Source: Tractidigestivibacter sp050946515
Lineage (GTDB): Bacteria > Actinomycetota > Coriobacteriia > Coriobacteriales > Atopobiaceae
Direction: 5' to 3'
Assembly: GCF_050946515.1 (NCBI RefSeq)
Contig: NZ_JBMNUX010000002.1
Span: forward strand, 124,001-188,000
DNA: 64,000 nucleotides
Below the pieces are notes generated by a model, which worked only from the letters and a program-made list of their open reading frames with translations, was not told the DNA's origin and made no database searches. The position numbers were made by a program, and so were the translations under genes. How positions within the stretch are numbered: the stretch's first letter is position 1; each line of letters starts with the position of its first letter. Positions 58,664 to 64,000 of the stretch are shown here, piece by piece.

Positions 58664-60430
58664 CTACTTCTTCCTGCGCCGATGACGGCTGTCTTTGATG
58701 ATGTCATAGGCCACCCACACGCCCAGCACGAACGCCACGAGATACCCCACAAACCCAATCACGGGGATGCCAAATATGACAGGCTGGATGCGAGCGTAAT
58801 AGACGACGGACGAGCCGATGAACAGGCCAGCGATGATGACGCTCATGGTGAGGCGGTCGGCAATGTGGGCCATGTCGTCCAGCGGGTCCTCGGTGCCTGC
58901 TATGTCCAGGTTCATGCGAAGCTGACCTCGAGTGAGCATCTTCATGGCGAGGTCTGCCTGCGAAGCGGCGCCCAGAAGGCCATGCGTCGCGTTTGTGCCC
59001 TCACGGCCTAGCCTCTTGAGCTCGCCTTTTGCAAAGGTGACGGGGTCAGAATGCGCCTTCATGTGCGAGCGGATGATCTCGATGATAGAGACGCCCGGCA
59101 AGAACTCGTCCACGACGCCCTCGAGCGTCACCAAGGCGCGCGCGAGCATGGTTACCGTGCCCGGAAGCTCGATGCCGTTCTTTCTCGCCATCGAGATAAG
59201 CGAGTTCACAAAGGCGCCGATGTTGAGGTCGGAGAGGTCTGACTCGCCGTAGTCGGCAACGATGAGGTCGAGGTCGTCCAGCAGGTGCGCATAGTCGACC
59301 TTGGAGGTGTCCGAGATCGAAAAGCGCATGAGGCCCTCGGCGAGACCAGCGGTGTTTTGCATGGCCACGGCCTCGACCATGTCCGACATTGCCTTCCTGT
59401 CATGGGACGAGAGGCGTCCCATGATGCCAAGGTCGATGTAGACGATCTTTCCTCCGCGAATGATGAGGTTTCCTGGATGAGGGTCTGCGTGGAAGAAGCC
59501 GTCGTCAAGCATCTGCGAGGTGTAGTTGTCGACGAGCTTGGTCCCGATCTCCTCGAGGTCGTAGCCCTCCGCAACGAGCTGCGCGGTCTTGTCGATGGGG
59601 ATGCCCTCGATGTAGTCCATCACCACGACATGCCTTGTGCAGAGCTTTGGATAGGGCTTGGGGCAGTCGATGAACTTGCAGTCGGCGTTGTTTCGGCGGA
59701 ACTCCTCAAGGTTTCTGGCCTCGACGAGGAAGTCGGTCTCTTCTCTGAACGACTGCCAGAGCTCGTCGATCACGGACTGGAGGTCGAGAAACTGGGTGTC
59801 GCCAACGTAGCGGTCCATATGACGCACGAGCGAGCGCATGATCGAGATGTCCTGCGCCATAGTCTCCTGCACGTGAGGGCGTTGCACCTTTATGGCGACC
59901 ATCTCGCCGGTGATGAGGCGGGCCTTGTGAACCTGCGCCACCGAGGCGGAGCCCAGAGGAACGTCGTCGATTGCGTCGAAGATGTCTTCGATGGGGGTGT
60001 CATACTCTGCGCGCAGGGCGGACAGCACCGTCTCGCGGTCCATGGGTTCGACGTCCGTGCGCAGCTTGGTGAGCTCGCGGCAGAAGCTCTCTGGCAGAAT
60101 CTCCGAGCGCATAGAGAGGATCTGGCCCGCCTTGACGAAAGTGGGTCCCAGCTCCTCAAGCATCTTGCGGAGGCTCTTGGGCGTAAGTCCGTGGAAGATG
60201 TCATAGCGACGAACGATGCCCAGAATCTCTCTCACGCGAGCCAGGCGGCTCTTGTTTGAGATCTCATAGCCGTCGGGCGTCTTGGCGCGGCCGCCAAACA
60301 GCCCAATCGTCTGGGTATCGTCCTCAAGGCCACCGGAGCTCACGCTTTTGTACCAAGCATCAAGGAGCTCGTCCCCCGACTGCGACGAGCTCCCCTTGCC
60401 TGTCTTGTCTTGCTGCGCGTCCGTGGGCAC
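58664..60430 (-). CDS. ABC1/AarF/UbiB-family atypical kinase
   Basis: 588 residues from a GTG at 60430; AAGGAG within the end of the upstream gene gives 9-base spacing. The kinase-like fold has LGSASVAQVHKARLITG, VAIKVQRPHV, DDGFFHADPHPGNLIIRGG and YIDLGIMGRL. Two C-terminal membrane helices follow (IIAGLFIGSSVVYYA, IGFVGYLVAFVLGVWVAYDI). UbiB-like proteins support isoprenoid quinone or lipid metabolism through ATPase activity. It forms a tight pair with the phasin-like gene 6 bases upstream. Confidence 0.88.
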   Translation of the reverse strand: MPTDAQQDKTGKGSSSQSGDELLDAWYKSVSSGGLEDDTQTIGLFGGRAKTPDGYEISNKSRLARVREILGIVRRYDIFHGLTPKSLRKMLEELGPTFVKAGQILSMRSEILPESFCRELTKLRTDVEPMDRETVLSALRAEYDTPIEDIFDAIDDVPLGSASVAQVHKARLITGEMVAIKVQRPHVQETMAQDISIMRSLVRHMDRYVGDTQFLDLQSVIDELWQSFREETDFLVEARNLEEFRRNNADCKFIDCPKPYPKLCTRHVVVMDYIEGIPIDKTAQLVAEGYDLEEIGTKLVDNYTSQMLDDGFFHADPHPGNLIIRGGKIVYIDLGIMGRLSSHDRKAMSDMVEAVAMQNTAGLAEGLMRFSISDTSKVDYAHLLDDLDLIVADYGESDLSDLNIGAFVNSLISMARKNGIELPGTVTMLARALVTLEGVVDEFLPGVSIIEIIRSHMKAHSDPVTFAKGELKRLGREGTNATHGLLGAASQADLAMKMLTRGQLRMNLDIAGTEDPLDDMAHIADRLTMSVIIAGLFIGSSVVYYARIQPVIFGIPVIGFVGYLVAFVLGVWVAYDIIKDSRHRRRKK

Positions 60431-60436
60431 GAAAAG

Positions 60437-60775
60437 CTACTCCTTGTTGTCCGCGTCCTCGACAGAGTCGGGCTCGACGGCCTGCGCGTTGATGTCAGCT
60501 GCCATGTCGGCAACCTTCTTGGCATATTCCGCGCGCTCCTCTGGGGTCATGGACTCCATGCGGGCGCGAAGCGCTGCGTCGTTGGAATCGGAGACGGTCT
60601 CGCGGGCCTTGCGCTTAAGCTCCTCGTTGATGGCCTTGCCCTGCTCAACGGTCAGCTCGCCCTTCTTTACGAAGTCGTCGATGACCTGCTGAGACTTCTC
60701 GGACACCGTAGCCACGGCTCCGACGCTTGCCAAAAATGCCTTGCGGAAGCCGTCGCCAAGATCAAAGTCAGACAT
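60437..60775 (-). CDS. Phasin-like helical protein
   Basis: 112 residues, highly charged and helical, with a C-terminal acidic tail. The opening GFRKAFLASVGAVATVSEKSQ and later VKKGELTVEQGKAINEELKR resemble the polyhydroxyalkanoate granule (phasin/PhaI-like) family. It lies 6 bases upstream of the aarF-type gene, and this two-gene arrangement suggests a membrane- or lipid-associated function. There is no PHA synthase nearby, so granule binding is not implied. Confidence 0.7.
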   Translation of the reverse strand: MSDFDLGDGFRKAFLASVGAVATVSEKSQQVIDDFVKKGELTVEQGKAINEELKRKARETVSDSNDAALRARMESMTPEERAEYAKKVADMAADINAQAVEPDSVEDADNKE

Positions 60776-60955
60776 TGCAACTCCTTTCGGAAGCGTGAAC
60801 GGCGAACCCGACCACGCGCGTACCTATGCATCATTTTTACCCCTCATCGCGAGGGAGATTGCGCGCGATGGCCGACAAGTTTGGAACTTGGGCCGTGAGC
60901 GGCAAGAATTTGTGAAGACGGACGACCGCTGGATGCACGCGGATAGCCGACCGGG

Positions 60956-61675
60956 CTAGCCAAGCAGAATCCGGCCGAGCCCCTCGGTCGTCTCGGCGAT
61001 GGCGCAGGCGCCCGCGCCCACAAGCTCTTCGACCTCGCAGGTCTTCCCATAGTGAACGCCTACGCAAGGCACGTCGACCTCATGCGCCGCGTCGACGTCA
61101 AAGTGGCGGTCCCCCACCATCACGGCATCGTCGGAAGTAAGGCCCATGGCAGAAAGCGTCCGCTGGATGGCGTCGGCCTTCGTCTCGCGCCCGTCGGTAA
61201 GCTTGCCGGACACCACATCGAAATAGCGTCCAAGCCCGTTTTGCGAGATGGAGCGCTCGACCAGAGCCCGACGCTTTGACGAGGCGATGGCAAGCTTTTT
61301 GCCCTGCCCGCGAAGGCTCTGAAGGAGCTCGGGAATTCCTGGAAACGCCGGCCAGCCCTCGGGACCAAGCCCCTCGTAAATCTTTCGATAGCGTGCTGTG
61401 ATCGTGCGGGCATCCTCCTCAGAGACGCCGTAGACCATCGTGAAGGCCTGGGGAAACGGCGGTCCCACGATGCGGCGCAGGTCTCCGATCTGCTCGTCTG
61501 TCATGCCCCAGTCGCGCAGCACGGTGCGTGCGGTTCTGATGATTCCCGGCATCGTGTTCGCAAGAGTGCCGTCAAAGTCAAAGATCACAAGCGGGGCGCT
61601 GCGCACCTGGTCTTGGACGGACTTGTCGAGCCATGTTCCGTCTTTTGGCTGCTCTTCCTGGCAGTACTTATCCAT
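60956..61675 (-). CDS. HAD-superfamily phosphatase (Gph/PGP-like)
   Basis: 239 residues. HAD motifs: FDFDGTLANT (motif I, both Asp present), ASSKRRALVE (motif II), a Lys before DAIQRT, and VMVGDRHFDVDAA (motif IV). A helical cap is inserted after motif I, as in phosphoglycolate phosphatase-type enzymes. The substrate is uncertain. GAGGAG precedes the ATG. It is divergent from the DUF1015 gene. Confidence 0.85.
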   Translation of the reverse strand: MDKYCQEEQPKDGTWLDKSVQDQVRSAPLVIFDFDGTLANTMPGIIRTARTVLRDWGMTDEQIGDLRRIVGPPFPQAFTMVYGVSEEDARTITARYRKIYEGLGPEGWPAFPGIPELLQSLRGQGKKLAIASSKRRALVERSISQNGLGRYFDVVSGKLTDGRETKADAIQRTLSAMGLTSDDAVMVGDRHFDVDAAHEVDVPCVGVHYGKTCEVEELVGAGACAIAETTEGLGRILLG

Positions 61676-61805
61676 GCGCGCTCCTCTCTTTTTCCCTTCT
61701 GCAAAGTCACCTTGAGGTTACCAAGCCTTAACTCTAGCTGACGTCATGTGCTTGCGGGGTAGAATCGTTAAGACTACATCAGACACGACACAAGCAAGGA
61801 GAGCC

Positions 61806-63065
61806 ATGCGCACCAAGCCGTTCATCTGCTACAGGCCAGCGCCCGAGAAGGCCGCCGGGTTTGCTTCGCTTCCTTATGACGTGTACACGCGCGAGTCCGC
61901 CGCCAAGGCAGTAGCCGAACGCCCAAAGTCGTTTCTCGCGATTGACCGAGCCGAGACCGCGTTTGGCCCCGACCAGGACATGCATGCTCCCGAAGTCTAC
62001 GCGAAGGCCGCCTCGATCCTGAGCGACCGCGTCATGGACGCGACGCTCGTTCGAGACGGAACGCCCTGCTATTACCTGTATCGCCTTGATGACGGCGCCC
62101 ACCAGCAGACCGGAATCGTCGCCGCCTGCGCCATTGACGACTACGAGACTGGCGTAATCAAGCGTCACGAGCTCACACGCCCGGCCGACGAGAAGGACCG
62201 CGTGGACCACATCACCGCGACAGGCTGCCAGACCGGTCCCGTGTTTTTGGCCTACCGCGACAACGAGGTGCTCTCGACAATCGTCGGCGCGGCGATGGGC
62301 TCCACGCCCCTCTATGACTTCACTGACGCGGAGGGCACGCATGAGACGGTCTGGAGAGTTGCTCGCGAGGCGGCGATTGGCGCTTTGCAAGCAATGCTTG
62401 AGCTCGTGCCCAGCGCCTATATAGCTGACGGGCACCACCGCGCCGCCGCGGCGGCAGCCGTGAGAAAGAACATGATCGCCGAGGGCAAGATTGCCGGAGA
62501 CGGAACGGCCGAGGCAGACTACGTGCTTGCCGTGCTCTTCCCGGAAAGCCAGCTCAATACGCTCCCCTACGACCGCGTCGTGAGCGACCTTGGCGGCATG
62601 AGCCCAGAGGAATTCCTCTCGGCGATCAAAGACCATGGCTTTGTCGCAGGCGAGCCTTCGAGCGCGGCGGTACGCCCAAGCGAGCCCGGCCACTTTGGTC
62701 TTTACCTTGATGGCGCGTGGCGCGAGCTTTCCTTTGTCGGAAAGTGCGGCGAGAGCGCCGTCTCCAAGCTTGACGTGTCAATCCTTCAAGAAAACCTCCT
62801 CTCGCCAGTCCTCGGCATAGCAGATCCGCGAGAAGATCCTCGCATCGGCTTTGTGGGCGGCCACGACGATGCGGCTGACCTCGAGGCCCTTGTCCCCGAG
62901 GGCGGGCTTGCCCTTGCCATGCGAGCGACGCCGGTCTCCGACATGATGGCGGTGGCCGACGAAGGAGGGATTATGCCCCCAAAGTCCACGTGGTTTGAGC
63001 CAAAGCTCAGGAGCGGCCTTTTTATTCGACCGATTGGCGTCGCCGCTGAGAAGCAAACGGACTAA
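61806..63065 (+). CDS. DUF1015-family protein
   Basis: 419 residues from the ATG at 61806, with AAGGAG 6 bases upstream; the frame extends upstream without support. The family core is recognisable: KAAGFASLPYDVYTRESA near the N-terminus, LYRLDDGAHQQTGIVAACAI, YIADGHHRAAAAAAV in the centre and NTLPYDRVVSDL. The function of DUF1015 is not established. The ADGHHR motif suggests a metal or nucleotide site. It lies upstream of the unidentified gene at 63115 on the same strand, 49 bases apart. Confidence 0.85.
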   Translation: MRTKPFICYRPAPEKAAGFASLPYDVYTRESAAKAVAERPKSFLAIDRAETAFGPDQDMHAPEVYAKAASILSDRVMDATLVRDGTPCYYLYRLDDGAHQQTGIVAACAIDDYETGVIKRHELTRPADEKDRVDHITATGCQTGPVFLAYRDNEVLSTIVGAAMGSTPLYDFTDAEGTHETVWRVAREAAIGALQAMLELVPSAYIADGHHRAAAAAAVRKNMIAEGKIAGDGTAEADYVLAVLFPESQLNTLPYDRVVSDLGGMSPEEFLSAIKDHGFVAGEPSSAAVRPSEPGHFGLYLDGAWRELSFVGKCGESAVSKLDVSILQENLLSPVLGIADPREDPRIGFVGGHDDAADLEALVPEGGLALAMRATPVSDMMAVADEGGIMPPKSTWFEPKLRSGLFIRPIGVAAEKQTD

Positions 63066-63114
63066 GCGGGTATAGGTAGAGCTGTTGAGAAAGATGCCTG
63101 GGAGGAGGCGCACG

Positions 63115-64000
63115 ATGGAGAAAGACGAAGGCAAGAAGAGGCCCGAAGAGCCAAGGGACTTCCCGAATGACCTCGGAAGCCCATTTGGAAATGCGCCCGA
63201 AGACCTGGGCAGAAGAGACGAACCGAACCCGATGCCTCCTAGCATGGGCGCCCACGAGAGCATTGACCGACCCCCTCTCAAGGGCGGGCTTGGAGCGCGC
63301 TTTGCCGCAGCGGTTAGCACAAACCCGGATGGGAAGACGAGCTCCCTCGACATGGACGCGTTCTCGAAGCAGCTCATGAGCGCCTCGGACCCGCTTTCGA
63401 CCCTGTATGACTTCATGGCCGACGTGCAGGCTCGCCAGGGAGGCCAGAAGGCAGGGACGCTTCCCCCATCAAATCTCGAGCTCTTCCTGCTGCAGGAGCT
63501 CGAGGACGCCGGAATTGGCCCAGGCTCCACGAGCGAAGTGCCTCTCCCGCGCTTCAAGGTGGTACGCCCGGTCACCTCGAGGATGTTCTATCTCAGGATC
63601 AGCGACCACGAGCTTCCGTATGCCTCAAAGCTAGCCATCTACAAGGTGGAGGCGGCGTTGAACGCAGCCCTTCTCGCCACCCTGTACTTTGACGACGCGA
63701 ACAGCGAGCCGGTCGAGGAGCTGACGAGGCTGAAGGGGCGTGTCATGGCCTCCATCACCTCGCAGCTGCCCTCAATCGACGAGCGGCTAAGCCTTGAGGA
63801 CGAGCTTAGGCGGGACAGCGAGTGGACGGTCCGAAAGACCATCTCGATTGGCGTCGAGTGCGCACAGCTCCCCTATCGCCTGCAGACAACCTACCGCACG
63901 AACGTTGCATGGGGAAACGTGGCCTTCGTCTGCGAGCTCATGCCCGCGCAGGTCATGCCCGAACATTCATGGGTGGCCGGGGCTGGGGTCGTTCCCACAA
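63115..64000 (+). CDS. Unidentified protein, cut by the window end
   Basis: An open frame runs from the ATG at 63115 (GGAGGAGG 7 bases upstream) to the last base, 295 codons without a stop. The N-terminal 65 residues are charged and proline-rich (MEKDEGKKRPEEPRDFPNDL). A mixed alpha/beta region follows (LYDFMADVQARQGG, LPRFKVVRPVTSRMFYLRIS, AALNAALLATLYF). I recognise no family. Its codon use and ribosome site look genuine, and it probably belongs to the DUF1015 transcription unit. Confidence 0.75.
   Translation, partial: MEKDEGKKRPEEPRDFPNDLGSPFGNAPEDLGRRDEPNPMPPSMGAHESIDRPPLKGGLGARFAAAVSTNPDGKTSSLDMDAFSKQLMSASDPLSTLYDFMADVQARQGGQKAGTLPPSNLELFLLQELEDAGIGPGSTSEVPLPRFKVVRPVTSRMFYLRISDHELPYASKLAIYKVEAALNAALLATLYFDDANSEPVEELTRLKGRVMASITSQLPSIDERLSLEDELRRDSEWTVRKTISIGVECAQLPYRLQTTYRTNVAWGNVAFVCELMPAQVMPEHSWVAGAGVVPT

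Noticed and set aside
1..64000. tRNA and rRNA genes
   Set aside because: No TpsiC-loop-like GGTTCGAnTCC with matching acceptor stem and no rRNA-like sequence was found on either strand by eye.

Overview
The window is high-GC DNA from an anaerobic actinobacterium, most probably a member of the Coriobacteriia (Olsenella/Collinsella-like gut or rumen bacteria). The grounds are the rimP-nusA-infB order without ylxR, a class III fructose bisphosphatase, a T-box-controlled ileS, many soluble flavoproteins of the fumarate-reductase and Old Yellow Enzyme types, and PucR-type regulators. The assignment is from gene content and style only; no rRNA or tRNA gene was found.

Layout. 1-2.2 kb: end of a translation operon (infB N-terminus, nusA, rimP, all on the minus strand) with a very good promoter. 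2.3-3.3 kb: a composite repeat region (R1). 3.4-16.4 kb: catabolic block 1, with a NuoF-like protein, a NuoG/GltD-type fusion, a fumarate-reductase-like flavoprotein, an iron-sulfur flavoprotein, a PucR regulator, a small membrane protein, a phosphotransacylase, an acyl kinase, an MFS carrier and a metallo-beta-lactamase-fold hydrolase. 16.4-17.1 kb: a second composite repeat (R2) in the same orientation as R1. 17.2-34.0 kb: catabolic block 2, with an Old Yellow Enzyme-type reductase between two small membrane proteins, LysR, a second acyl kinase/phosphotransacylase pair, an acyl carrier protein, a DUF35 zinc-ribbon protein, a thiolase-like enzyme, TetR, a second PucR, a second iron-sulfur flavoprotein, a CocE-type hydrolase and a second acyl carrier protein; three more repeat elements (R3-R5) lie in its gaps. 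34-64 kb: mostly housekeeping genes (PPTase, leuS, telA, xpaC, guaB, a glycosyltransferase, rluD, amt-glnK, lspA, T-box-ileS, a large secreted lectin/peptidase, ftsH, fbp, GNAT-SLOG fusion, phasin-like/aarF, HAD phosphatase, DUF1015, and an unidentified gene cut by the window end).

How the accessory genes may work together (inference). Blocks 1 and 2 look like an inducible, anaerobic route in which an imported carbon compound is reduced by flavoproteins, carried on dedicated acyl carrier proteins (activated by a Sfp-type phosphopantetheinyl transferase encoded next door), cleaved by a thiolase/DUF35 pair and a CocE-type hydrolase, and finally converted through acyl-phosphates to carboxylate plus ATP by two separate phosphotransacylase/acyl-kinase pairs. 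The substrate cannot be read from sequence.

The most unusual feature is non-coding. Five gaps in the accessory region carry an element (called B here) made of diverged sequence around a 10-bp box, CCCACACGAT. The boxes sit at nearly invariant spacings, 42-33/34-40-42-33/34, in all five copies, with an inverted arm in front. In R1 and R2 the B element is flanked by a second family (A) of about 31-bp tandem repeats capped by an inverted copy. No complete element is found in the 30 kb of housekeeping sequence.
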